Assembly (NCBI GenBank): GCA_031282835.1
Contig: JAITCU010000026.1
Coordinates: 1-64,000, forward strand
Length of the DNA: 64,000 nucleotides
Source of the DNA: Puniceicoccales bacterium
GTDB taxonomy: Bacteria; Verrucomicrobiota; Verrucomicrobiia; Opitutales; JAIRLM01
Reading direction: 5' to 3'
Part shown: positions 39,401 through 48,907 of the stretch, in pieces
Layout of the letters: the number at the start of each line of letters is the position of its first letter
Numbering within the stretch: the stretch's first letter is position 1
The notes under the pieces: generated by a model
Told to the model about the DNA's origin: nothing
The model's database searches: none
What the model saw: the letters and a program-made list of their open reading frames with translations, nothing else
Translations under genes and position numbers: made by a program

Positions 39401-42400
39401 CACGAGAAGACGAACCTGGGAACGTTTGTCCTTTGGGACAGACTGAAAGAGATCCGCAACATTCGGTTCCTGTCCCGAAGGAATGAAGCCAATCTTGCTG
39501 GTTCCAGCCTTTAAATCTTTCGATAATTTACTAAAAATAGCCCCCTCAATGCCAGCTTGCGCTTCTACGCCGGTAGTATCGCGAAGCTCTCTCGGAAGCA
39601 CATCAGAATTTGACAACGTCCCAGTACATCCCATCGTGTTTCCCCTAAACAAACTAGTAATGGTAGTACAGTTATCGGTTTGCATCGATTTGTTGTAGTT
39701 GTTACTTTTTGGGCTATAAGCTTCAAACAACGTCAATCTTGCAACAGAATCTTTTTCGAGCCGGCTACATAAATCATTCATGAATTTTTCATATGCATCT
39801 TTTTTCACGTCCTTATGTCTTATTATGGCCATAACGTCGCCGAAATGCATACCCATCACGCGCTCAAATAAATCCGTGTTTTCCCGCCCTCCATCTCTGT
39901 TGACCGTTTCTTGGGCAATGGGAATTGACATCGAGCTCACAAACGCGTTCACAAGTTCTGGAAGGAGTGTAAAAAAATAAGACCCCAGAGCAATGGCGGC
40001 CTGCATATAATAGTAGGTCATTTGTTCTTGTGGGCATGCAAAATCGTTTGGAGATGGGGTCATGGAAGCTACAAACGGGACCATCCGTGCGACGGCCTCA
40101 CCGGGACGTTGGTGAAGGCCGGCTTTGCGGTTTATTTCAGATTTTCGACATGTCCGAAGTTGGCATATGACCTCCAGCCACGTCATAATGGACTTGAGCA
40201 TATCACAGTCCGTTTTGTCTCCACTCGCCTGTATCTCTTGGATATGCAGGACATCTGCAGCATCAAGTTTCCCGGTCATAACCGCAATAAAATTTTCGGG
40301 ATTGATATGATGTCTTCCAAGGAAATCAGACACCTTGCAGCTTGGGGCTGTGTAGCAAGTAAAAAGGTAACGCGCGAACACATCCAACTCACGTTCGAAA
40401 TCGGCATCCGTCTTTTGGGCTTGTGAATTATTGGCAAGGCCAAAGATCCCCCCCTGGCCATAGTCTGGATGCGTTTGATTGAATTCCGCCATTATCTTGA
40501 ACAAGTTTGCATAATTCTCGTTCAAATCCTGAGGGATAGATCTACGCACACCACAAGGATAATTAACTTCTTCTTTTGGATTTGCGCTCAAATGGACTTC
40601 ATCCAGAATGACAAATCCTTTTTCTTTGAAAAATTTCTTCAGTGCAAGCAAGGCGTGAAACCTTTCTTCGCCATCTGTTGCGTCTTGAAGAGCACGGATT
40701 CTTTTCTGTATATTTTCGAGTTCTTTAATTTTTTCGGTTAATATTTCGTTCAGCGCCGTTAGGACGCTTGGCTCCACCTTTTGCCCAGACGCAATAGCGT
40801 CCTGTAATGTTCTAAAAACAACATCAACTTCCAGCGCAATCGCATTCGCCGCGTCGTAAAGTTCTGCGATTCGTCTGAAGGAACTAAGAGCCTCTACTAT
40901 CTCGAGCTCAAGTTTCGAGAAAAAACCCGTTTCAAGGCAAACGACCCCAGCCTCCTTGCGACTAGCTTCCAATGCCGCAAGGAGATCTCGTAAATACTTC
41001 GGACTCTGGAGCTCCAGTCGCGTCGGATTAATGACCATGGCTTTTTGGCCCATTTTGTCTTGGGATTCGCGCCAAAATGCCGCAGCATTGCCGAACTGAG
41101 ATTTATGGGCGGCTATAACCGTGAGCCTTGCCTCATCTCCAACAACCGCGGATTCTCCCTCCAAATCCCCAGGAATTGATGCCTGCGCCATTCCCACTAG
41201 TGCACTAATCACCGACGACTTTCCACCGCCCATCATCAGTTTTGTGACGGGATATTTTTTCGCCATTAAATCGCGCAATATACTTACCTGTTCAGCCGAT
41301 GGAATAATACCCTGATATAACCCGAAAGACAGAAGAACGTCTGGGTGGACGTATTGCCCTAATGCCTCGGCGACATTTCCCATGGGCACAAAACTGCAAA
41401 GTCCGCGAATCCGTTCCACGAGTTGGAGGAGTTTCTCCCATGTTGCGGCCTTTTCAACGTCACTCAAACTTCCACTGTCTAAACGTTTCATGAGCCCATC
41501 GACATCATCACATCCGCGCCGAAACATGGCACAAAGGGCATACGTACGGCAGTGCCCCATTAGTTGCTCGTAAGATTCCCTTGAAACTACAAATTGTGGA
41601 CAAAAATGCGATGGCCCGACGAGGTATCTGTCGCCATCAAGTGTTGGGACAGTAAGGAGCAGACACCTGATAGCGGCAAAAATATTGATCGGTTCGAAAT
41701 GAGCTCCGGCAATTAGCTCACCTATCAGCCCCTCAATGATGGGGGCCTGACGCGCCAGTTTAGTTCGCATGTTTTGCACCCCCTCCCCAAAGGCGTAATG
41801 TGCCGGCGAAAGCCTAAGGTCCGCGGGAACAGAGTTTCTGCTCTGCGCAGCACAACGTGTTGAGGCCTCAAATTCCTTTCTCAATCGGTCGTAGGCAGCT
41901 TGAATTGCCGGGTCGTCGCTGTTCGCGTTGAACTCCACGCACTGCTGCTCTTGATTCGCGCCATAGCCAAACTTCGTAGAAACCGCTGAAAAGATTTCGC
42001 TGATCTCAGCTACGATCTCTTTTGCGGCATCCGGCAATTCGAGTCCCTGCAGATCTTTTTTGCCTAACGCCGCCTTGCGTCTTTCATCAGAATCCGGCCA
42101 AGGTATGGGCTGAAGCTCATTCTTTACGGACCCCACCGCTTGAGCCCAACTATTTCGCAGAAGCGTTTGCAGTCTCGCCACTCTTTTTTTTATTGTTTCC
42201 GTTGCACTACTACCCAGCTGACACTCAGCAAATGTGCTGTAAATACATTTAACGGTATCACATACAGATTCTTTGGAGTAACCAAATTTTCTAGCAAGCC
42301 ACCCATAAAACGATGGATCGCTGATATTTTTACAAATGAACCGCAAAAATGAATCTATGGCACATTCGTCGGGTGCAGGTTTACCCTCATCGGCCACTGG

Positions 42401-45400
42401 AGGAAAGCTCATGAATTTTCCATCTCGTAACTGCCCCGTGCAATATTCGACAATAGTCCATGGGTTCGCTTCCAGTCGCTGCCACATATCAATGGCAGCG
42501 AATTTTATGGCCATGGCAGGCGGCGAGGTGTCACGGATGCTAAGACACACTTCTGCAAAGGCGCGTCGTACCACATCTCCGCCTTCTCCATTTGGTAAAG
42601 AAATTCCCAATCGCAATTTTTTCAGTAAGTTCGTTGCCGCTTCATATTGTCTGCGCAGGAGCAACGTTTGTACGGCTACGAGGATCTGAAGAACCGCGTG
42701 CAGGGAATCGACCGTGCCGGTCGGACTTATGTCACCATCTTTTCCACCTATGTACTCGTGAAGTACAATCTGTCCCCTGCTGTTTTTAACAGGCTTAAAA
42801 CGCCTGCTGTCTTCATCGAATGCCTCCAAGGTTCCTCCAGAATACGCCGGAAGGAACGTGCCTGGGACAGGCTTATTTGGATTGTAGATTTTACTATTGT
42901 CTTCTCTTTTGCTTATATCAAGATGGCGAATGAGGGTGCCTTCACCATCCGGACATAGTGTTATGAAAGCCCCCCGCCACAACGGGTACCGTTCGGTTAG
43001 AGCATCACCACCTTGCATTAGTCGTTTTTGATCCTCAGGAGTTGCCACGTGGCAATTTGGAATTCCCACGACACCCCATTTATTGCCATTTTTCTGGAAT
43101 GTCAGTGGTTGACCATTGAAAATAACATTTGGCACCACAACACTATTATTATCCACGAAAATAACATCAACATTCTCCAACGCGGGTATCCCAACGCCCG
43201 CCGCACCAAACTTTAAGATGCATGCGTCATGATAGGACCCATCTCCACAGCGATATTCCACTGCGAAATCATCGCGATTTTTACTATACGTCACCATTAC
43301 ATTTGGGGCGTCTAAGCTTTGACCGCCATTGTTGGAAATTTGTCCATTAAAAATTTCATATATGACTGAGTCGGGGGTTTGCGTTACCCAAACATCACCA
43401 GATGATAAAATTTTGCAACGCCCTTCCTTTGGAAGACGTCCGATCTTATCCTCGGGGAACAGGCAGAAAACCCTCTCCCCCATTTGAGCGAGAAGACTCT
43501 TGTCTACGGCGCTCGTATCCCTTCGGAGTACAATGGGCATTCCGGCGTATGGCCCGTCAGTTAGCTTATATGTTTTTTCGTTGCCATCGTCATAAACCCT
43601 GACCGGAGAGTTGTCACTTTGGCCCAGAAAAGCCATGAATCTTCTTCTGTATTCATCGCCCAAAGAACCGAAAGCTTTCACAAAAGACACCGTTTTCACT
43701 CCATCGGAAGACGAAACATCAGCATTCACCCCCGCGGAAAAAGAAAAGACCAGCGCTCCGTCCTTATCAAAAATTGCCTGCTCGCCGGGGTCATAGTGGA
43801 ATGCGCGAGCATGTTGGGATGCTTGGAAATCGGCAGCCATGCTCGGTGGATTTTCCGTCCGCTGCGCTGACCATTCTCGCCACTCACTGGGGTCGATTAC
43901 GGGCGGGTTCAATGCCTCCTTGCGTACACCCAGCGCTACAGTAGTCACTGCTGATACGAAACCAGATTCAGCCTTATCAAGTGCATTCCGCACCTCTTCA
44001 CAGGCACGAAGGTCCCTTTCAAGGTCAGCCACACGTGAGTATTGCGTTGGCACTCGCGTTACAGGTATTTCATTACCACATAACATCAACGAAGTTAATA
44101 CGTTGGCGACCAGTTCAGGTTGCTGCAACAGGCCGCCACTGCGCGCCGCAATGTGTACGCCACTAGCGCTCACTTGTAATACTACACGTGCAATGGCCGT
44201 GTTGCCTTCTGTGACATCAGGATCAGTGTTGGATGTGTTGGCATAATAAAGTTTGGTCAGGCTTCCACAAACTTTACAAATTCCTTCCAAAACGACTTTT
44301 TCGCATGCGGGATCGTGCAATGTGGTCTGGGCACATATTTCCGCAATAACACCAAACACAGGACCAATGGCCTCAAGAAGCCTCATAACCCCAGCATCAT
44401 ATTTGTCAATAATTGGATTGTCAGCATCGGGTCTGATTAGCATCCGAGTCAACACAGCAACAAGCGCGTCGAGCTCCGCTAGAACGCGCCGTACATCATC
44501 GGGGGTCATTCCTTGAACAACGCTCTGTTCCAGCGTAGGAACCCCAAAGAGCGGCAAGATCCCATTTATAACACCGTTTAAATCTACGTTTGGCACACAC
44601 AGGGTAGCGGCGTTATTACCCAAAGCCGATAATAGGTTTAGCAAACGAGACGCTGTATGCGCATGATCATTTACAAACAGCTTTTCAAGTTGAGTTGGAA
44701 AATCATTTGGAAGACGTGATAAACCTATAAGCTTCTCATTGGCGGCGCGCTTGCCTTGGGGGGTACTATCTTGGCAACACGCCGACCCCTGGCGCGATTC
44801 CGGGAAGGCCGGAGTAAATTTCAATTTCGTAACCTTGGAAAGCGCGGTAGATGGAGACACACGCGAATAAAACGACGATAATCCCGCCCCCGTTTGCTCA
44901 GCGTCAATTTCTGACGGCGGCAGCTTAAGGCGACTATTCGACAAATAACTCAATGCACTCATTTGATCTATAGTGTCGATCTGCGATGAGAGATCCCCAA
45001 GCCCGATTGCGCCCCTCGGAGTCGGATGCGACATATACCTGCTCGCATACAAATTTGGATCTTCCTGAAGCAATTTCGTGTCTATGCTACCCGGGTGGGT
45101 TGACGATACGCCGATCGCTCGCGCTATATTACGAGCAACGTCATTCCCGTCGGCTCGAACACTGACAATCGCTTCGGCAGCTTCGGCATCCCGCTTCGCA
45201 CATTCCGTTTGTCCATCGTCGTAGACTCTTTGCAATGCGGCAGTTGCGTCAGGAGGCATCTCCTGGTGTTGGTTGCGAGGAATATACCGTGCCAGTTCGT
45301 CAATCGCCTTTTGCAAGGGAGATAGATCATCATCTGGATCTTGCCATTGCGACAGATCAAGTTTGTCAAAGGTTGCAAGGCGCTCTAATGTTCTCTGGCC

Positions 45401-48400
45401 AAATTTCGCAACACAGGTCTCTTGATAACGATATGACGTTCTTCCATGCGTCATGATAGTATTATCATAGCCTAAAGTAGCAATCTCCCGAATTCGAGAA
45501 TCATCATAATGAGTATTACACAATGCATCCGTTTCACGTTTTTGAGATGCCACGCATGAGTGAACATTTCTCTGGTAGGGCGCATCGGATCGCGACCGGA
45601 GTCTATCCACCACTGAGGTGAAACTTAGGCCACTAGAATCTGTCCGAAGACTTATCTCCCCGTCAATCGCCCCCCTGGAAAGATATACATCCTGCACCGT
45701 TTTGCCTACAAGACTGCGTTCTTGCAAAAGAAGGTAATCATGCAGCAAATGACGCACTTGCTTTTGATTTTCTTGAGTTGCCGTGCTACTGGGATCATCC
45801 CACCCAGTAACTACCGCAATTGCATCGGTGATATCATTTATCCACCTATTCAAACGCGCTAACTCATTTTCCAGCGCACCGACAAACTCCTCTATCTCAT
45901 GCACGTCGTCCTGCAGGCCGTTCCATTCTTGCTGCGCTTCGGCCGTTTTTTCATCGAGTTCGTCTTGAGTGTCGCCTGCCGCCTCAAACTTCTGCAAACA
46001 GTCATTATACGCCTTTTCAAATTTCTCTTTCAGGTTTTCAATTTCACGCCTGCCCGCTACAGATGAAGTCGAATCAGTTAATTCATAACGGTTTCGTATG
46101 TCATTTATTCGGTTTTGAGTTCTAGTAATATCATCTCGCAACCTCTTGGCATTATTTCGCGCAGCATTAAGTTGGCGTTCAAGCTCCGCAACTTTATTTT
46201 TGGCATCATTTAAACTTATAGTGTCCCTATCGCGCTGCTTTTGCGCATTCGCCACATCGAGCCCTAACTTGGCAGAAGGTTTACCCCTTCTCTTCGCGTC
46301 GGCTAGCTCAGCCTCGTCGGCGGCGAGCTTAGCCTTCGCAGCATCTAACGCTTTTTGGGCCAAGTCTTGTTCCCGTTTTGCATTGGCAAGAGACCCATCC
46401 AACACACCTTCCTCGCTCTTTTGGCTTTTCGCGTCGGCCAAAAACCTCTCTAAGTCACGCTCTAACGTCTTCAGTGCGGCAACATCATTTTGGAAATCCT
46501 GCAATTTCTTTTCCGCCTCAGTTTTCGCCCTAAGTGCAGGATCGAATACGTTTGCGCGATGGGTACGTGCCGTAGCTTCGGCAGACTTGTACTTATTCTC
46601 GGCGTCTCTCATCTGCTGCTTTAGGCCCGGTATCGGCTCCCGGTACCCACTTATCGCCCCGGTAAGGCGAGTTTTTTCGGCTTCGGCCTCACGCTGAAGT
46701 CCCTGCAAAGCAGCGAGCTTCGTCGCCTTTTCGTTCGAACGCTGAATGGCCTCCTTTAACTGCTTCAATCGATCGACAATTAGTTTACTACTCTGCTCGG
46801 CATTATGCGTAGCAGTTAAAATATTTCTTAAGTTATCCTCAAATTCTTCGAAAGAATCATGTCCTGGCGAGCCGTTGGCAAGCGAAAGAAAAGCAGCCTT
46901 TAGAGGAACAAATTTTTCCTCGGAGTCGCCTCCTTGGGAATTCAATTCGATTCCACCCTCACTCGGCGGAGTGCCAAAAAGTTTGATCAATGTACGACGG
47001 CGCTTCAATTCTGCTTCTGATATACACGAATCATTGTCGAGACGAATAAGTGGAACATTAATGGAGAAAATCGATGGATCAACTTTTATGTAATATGGTA
47101 TCGCTTGTAATATTGCTTCTTGGCGCCGCCTAACAACATCCCTGAACATGCCTAAATACATACCCAAAACTGTCAGGAAGGCGTTTTGAGTTCCAACCGA
47201 CACGCGCCGTATGTCTACGTTGGTATTAATGCTAAGAAATTCGCACATTTTCGCTAGCGCCGCTAACAATTCCTGCAGAACACGCTCATCTTCAGCCGAA
47301 AATTTCTCAAGATATTCGCTTAATTTATCAAGGGGAACATTATCGTGTAAAAGCATCTGCTTGAGGGCATTTGCAAACAGCTGATTTTTGACGTTACTTC
47401 CAAATGAGAGCTCACCACCTCTAAACAGCTCCACCACATCGAAAATCGCCTTCCACCGCGTGAAGGCATCACTGGAGCTGTCTTGTAAGGTCGCCAGGGC
47501 CGTATCAACTGCCGCTAAAGAGTTCCCAAGAGGACTCTCACTGAGTACGGGAGCCTGCACTGGCGAGCTTTCAAAAGCGGGAGGTCCGGGAAGGATTTGG
47601 GAAAGGTCAATTGCCGCAGCATCTTCAGGGTTGAGACCGTGTACGTCCAGAGGTATTTGTTGGAAAGCATTAGTAAGCACCTTGCGTATTTCCGCAAAAC
47701 GAGCATCATATTCGTGTAACACATCAACCGAATTAATGCGGTGACGAAATGAATCAAACCGTTGTATGCATGCAATAAGCTCCGCGTTTGCAATATTCAC
47801 CAATTTTGGATAATTTTCATCATTTGGTTTAGCATTTTCTAGTGTATTAATTAACATATTTAGCGCTGTTAAAGCCGTGTAAAAACACGTTGTATCACGC
47901 TGAAGCTCGGCTTCTTCGGCAGACGCATGATTACCCTCGCCGCCGGCTATGGCCATAAAGTGAACTAGGGCCTCCAATGAGGCCGCCGCGCAATTACCAA
48001 CGGTCTGCGCCGAGGTAACAGTCGAATTTCCCCTCAAACCTATTGCCCGGCCCTTAATATAGGCCACCTCCCTATTGGACTGGCCAGCTTTTAACTCATC
48101 TAGGGTAAATTCGGACAGTGCTGGGATGCGACCACTTTCAAATGACTTGTAAAAAGATCCCGCAAGTTCTTCACTCACTTTCCCGGGCTCATTCAGGATT
48201 TTCAGGGCGTCCAACATACGCTTCAAGTCATCCTTATCTACTACGACCGTTCGCGCACACGTAGTGGTGGTCTGGCGCTCATCCACACATGAGGCCCCGA
48301 ACCCGCGGTTGCAATTCGTAACGCTGACCCTCTCTCCATCCATTTCAAACACATTCCAAGCAGCATGACCCCCACCCTTGTCAGCCCTCCACCCGGCGTA

Positions 48401-48772
48401 AAGTACCGCGGGACCACCTTTAAGGCTCTTCAAAAGTTTGTCTACGTCTGGCCCTTCCCAATGTGGACACCCACGCTCAATCGCAGCTACCAGATCAGGG
48501 TGTGTCGAATTCGGCAAACCAACTGCATCAAACAGCCGCAACAAGTCGTCAGATGTGAAGGCGTCGCGTGCCATATTCATAGCCTTCCAAGGGTCAGCAC
48601 CTTCTGCGGAATTGGCAATTGTCTTGGGAAAAAATTGAGCCCAGGCCTGAGGGTAGGACAAATCTAATGACTCTGAGCCTAATGGGTTTGAACCTAATTG
48701 GTTTGAACCTAACGGGTTTGAACCTAACGGGTTTGAACCTAATGGGTTTGAACCTAATGGGTTTGGTAACAT
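36434..48772 (-). CDS. giant protein, ATPase/helicase-like core resembling DUF3638/DUF3645 proteins
   Basis: 4112 aa uninterrupted ORF; AGGAGG RBS; Walker A VTKLMMGGGKSSVIS; DEVH in GFVILDEVHLSAN; long coiled-coil segment. Confidence 0.85.
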   Translation of the reverse strand: MLPNPLGSNPLGSNPLGSNPLGSNQLGSNPLGSESLDLSYPQAWAQFFPKTIANSAEGADPWKAMNMARDAFTSDDLLRLFDAVGLPNSTHPDLVAAIERGCPHWEGPDVDKLLKSLKGGPAVLYAGWRADKGGGHAAWNVFEMDGERVSVTNCNRGFGASCVDERQTTTTCARTVVVDKDDLKRMLDALKILNEPGKVSEELAGSFYKSFESGRIPALSEFTLDELKAGQSNREVAYIKGRAIGLRGNSTVTSAQTVGNCAAASLEALVHFMAIAGGEGNHASAEEAELQRDTTCFYTALTALNMLINTLENAKPNDENYPKLVNIANAELIACIQRFDSFRHRINSVDVLHEYDARFAEIRKVLTNAFQQIPLDVHGLNPEDAAAIDLSQILPGPPAFESSPVQAPVLSESPLGNSLAAVDTALATLQDSSSDAFTRWKAIFDVVELFRGGELSFGSNVKNQLFANALKQMLLHDNVPLDKLSEYLEKFSAEDERVLQELLAALAKMCEFLSINTNVDIRRVSVGTQNAFLTVLGMYLGMFRDVVRRRQEAILQAIPYYIKVDPSIFSINVPLIRLDNDSCISEAELKRRRTLIKLFGTPPSEGGIELNSQGGDSEEKFVPLKAAFLSLANGSPGHDSFEEFEDNLRNILTATHNAEQSSKLIVDRLKQLKEAIQRSNEKATKLAALQGLQREAEAEKTRLTGAISGYREPIPGLKQQMRDAENKYKSAEATARTHRANVFDPALRAKTEAEKKLQDFQNDVAALKTLERDLERFLADAKSQKSEEGVLDGSLANAKREQDLAQKALDAAKAKLAADEAELADAKRRGKPSAKLGLDVANAQKQRDRDTISLNDAKNKVAELERQLNAARNNAKRLRDDITRTQNRINDIRNRYELTDSTSSVAGRREIENLKEKFEKAYNDCLQKFEAAGDTQDELDEKTAEAQQEWNGLQDDVHEIEEFVGALENELARLNRWINDITDAIAVVTGWDDPSSTATQENQKQVRHLLHDYLLLQERSLVGKTVQDVYLSRGAIDGEISLRTDSSGLSFTSVVDRLRSRSDAPYQRNVHSCVASQKRETDALCNTHYDDSRIREIATLGYDNTIMTHGRTSYRYQETCVAKFGQRTLERLATFDKLDLSQWQDPDDDLSPLQKAIDELARYIPRNQHQEMPPDATAALQRVYDDGQTECAKRDAEAAEAIVSVRADGNDVARNIARAIGVSSTHPGSIDTKLLQEDPNLYASRYMSHPTPRGAIGLGDLSSQIDTIDQMSALSYLSNSRLKLPPSEIDAEQTGAGLSSFYSRVSPSTALSKVTKLKFTPAFPESRQGSACCQDSTPQGKRAANEKLIGLSRLPNDFPTQLEKLFVNDHAHTASRLLNLLSALGNNAATLCVPNVDLNGVINGILPLFGVPTLEQSVVQGMTPDDVRRVLAELDALVAVLTRMLIRPDADNPIIDKYDAGVMRLLEAIGPVFGVIAEICAQTTLHDPACEKVVLEGICKVCGSLTKLYYANTSNTDPDVTEGNTAIARVVLQVSASGVHIAARSGGLLQQPELVANVLTSLMLCGNEIPVTRVPTQYSRVADLERDLRACEEVRNALDKAESGFVSAVTTVALGVRKEALNPPVIDPSEWREWSAQRTENPPSMAADFQASQHARAFHYDPGEQAIFDKDGALVFSFSAGVNADVSSSDGVKTVSFVKAFGSLGDEYRRRFMAFLGQSDNSPVRVYDDGNEKTYKLTDGPYAGMPIVLRRDTSAVDKSLLAQMGERVFCLFPEDKIGRLPKEGRCKILSSGDVWVTQTPDSVIYEIFNGQISNNGGQSLDAPNVMVTYSKNRDDFAVEYRCGDGSYHDACILKFGAAGVGIPALENVDVIFVDNNSVVVPNVIFNGQPLTFQKNGNKWGVVGIPNCHVATPEDQKRLMQGGDALTERYPLWRGAFITLCPDGEGTLIRHLDISKREDNSKIYNPNKPVPGTFLPAYSGGTLEAFDEDSRRFKPVKNSRGQIVLHEYIGGKDGDISPTGTVDSLHAVLQILVAVQTLLLRRQYEAATNLLKKLRLGISLPNGEGGDVVRRAFAEVCLSIRDTSPPAMAIKFAAIDMWQRLEANPWTIVEYCTGQLRDGKFMSFPPVADEGKPAPDECAIDSFLRFICKNISDPSFYGWLARKFGYSKESVCDTVKCIYSTFAECQLGSSATETIKKRVARLQTLLRNSWAQAVGSVKNELQPIPWPDSDERRKAALGKKDLQGLELPDAAKEIVAEISEIFSAVSTKFGYGANQEQQCVEFNANSDDPAIQAAYDRLRKEFEASTRCAAQSRNSVPADLRLSPAHYAFGEGVQNMRTKLARQAPIIEGLIGELIAGAHFEPINIFAAIRCLLLTVPTLDGDRYLVGPSHFCPQFVVSRESYEQLMGHCRTYALCAMFRRGCDDVDGLMKRLDSGSLSDVEKAATWEKLLQLVERIRGLCSFVPMGNVAEALGQYVHPDVLLSFGLYQGIIPSAEQVSILRDLMAKKYPVTKLMMGGGKSSVISALVGMAQASIPGDLEGESAVVGDEARLTVIAAHKSQFGNAAAFWRESQDKMGQKAMVINPTRLELQSPKYLRDLLAALEASRKEAGVVCLETGFFSKLELEIVEALSSFRRIAELYDAANAIALEVDVVFRTLQDAIASGQKVEPSVLTALNEILTEKIKELENIQKRIRALQDATDGEERFHALLALKKFFKEKGFVILDEVHLSANPKEEVNYPCGVRRSIPQDLNENYANLFKIMAEFNQTHPDYGQGGIFGLANNSQAQKTDADFERELDVFARYLFTCYTAPSCKVSDFLGRHHINPENFIAVMTGKLDAADVLHIQEIQASGDKTDCDMLKSIMTWLEVICQLRTCRKSEINRKAGLHQRPGEAVARMVPFVASMTPSPNDFACPQEQMTYYYMQAAIALGSYFFTLLPELVNAFVSSMSIPIAQETVNRDGGRENTDLFERVMGMHFGDVMAIIRHKDVKKDAYEKFMNDLCSRLEKDSVARLTLFEAYSPKSNNYNKSMQTDNCTTITSLFRGNTMGCTGTLSNSDVLPRELRDTTGVEAQAGIEGAIFSKLSKDLKAGTSKIGFIPSGQEPNVADLFQSVPKDKRSQVRLLVDRGGLFKVKSLHDILVQFGQELIDNNAGVEWIVCEDSGGNFIAYDIRGDGKNNKHLTGVTSADLRKAGLNPDECAAFFSERLATGTDAQFAANAYGIMTANPNTNTPEEWAQAIMRLRQYFTGQQICIAVAECPRTEGLKDLPTQEQLVQLLALLAQNEGENNKTLILQAALNELHYMFKSILVDAIANLSFSDAKLVLSAFCDFFVKNVDLDVISSCARRQSMVPGVEIIQRQARMYTSKFLDVLDKYQNCPAFAKIRGAFTALNAPKGELPLFLEDIGKRLKGFMYRSSAMGGSGGSTLEQQVETIVQKTVQFELENQQECSLNVQCTLTTTTTTFPSSNPRVKDELNLMEGVPSEYAIKVDASMFRGWRTQDEKYPNPGTLFSRLYLTKNLACLTEDSQIGWPFHELGGEFFIMVDPQHGKTFIVDGFEANRYIANANLWAPGKPVLFTPNGGVLVGNKDALPEHGEEIYEALLLLGRYSDIPVEWLRRFMDPAHPNEFTGPTVTAFVLLCETESDRRRQAGLLPLDEDEKAAIAKLFTKNGGTGSRKGTVSASMFPLSQLVPKTLEQPWNSSAVALFLSQRRDGLTEEVVQQMTGNVLNDLPVDLFVQICMEFLSHIDLAGLSPERLIMYDMICCITDKEYHPGLGECIEKAAVAFLAFSKQDFEGTSPLEALQTAADGRVEATLAVFCKQISDTVSEAVRLFGFWETDDINLSPSDRQCAQDMFQRTMAAIFRDNLSKDRMLNCSAGTLQEAVGNALLQANASVQQKCSPAQLAQIKQWVDVVIKQLFDQRYASFLEEIRGYDESFARVKASLTTARKVKAILAWVFVYLLAGFPLIFRSEDSEFDKLLKFPFRFEAQMEHIKMQIANLKNPDRATVLALCQQATARIPDPDPDPALPLNPGGNVDSTAQPNDSCVLKPDAQPGAVAVLPLKLDVGALASYYEDGRKAAGGSLDTYIAVVEKTHEAIESMLGTSASSAPEPVA
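36701..36722. repeat. 6-bp tandem repeat (ggggtc) encoding PDPDPDP
   Basis: ggggtcggggtcggggtcgggg read directly. Confidence 0.9.
48676..48765. repeat. 15-bp tandem repeat, six units, at the 5' end of the giant gene
   Basis: aacctaatgggtttg-type units; encodes (NPLGS)n immediately after the start. Confidence 0.95.
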
Positions 48773-48907
48773 ATACTGACCTCCTGTGACAAATATAAAA
48801 CAAAAATAAAAACAATCAAGATTTTCTTACATCGCAGGCCTCGGAGTATATCATCCCACCGGCAAAAAAACTAAGGCACTGCGAAAGAAAGAACTACCAA
48901 TTAAACA

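Noticed and set aside
48676-48765. CRISPR-like array
   Set aside because: Contiguous 15-bp coding repeats with no spacers; no cas genes in the window.
48594-48815. 73-aa ORF with KPIRF repeats
   Set aside because: Alternate frame across the 15-bp tandem repeat of the giant gene; the AGGAGG RBS fits the 4112-aa frame.
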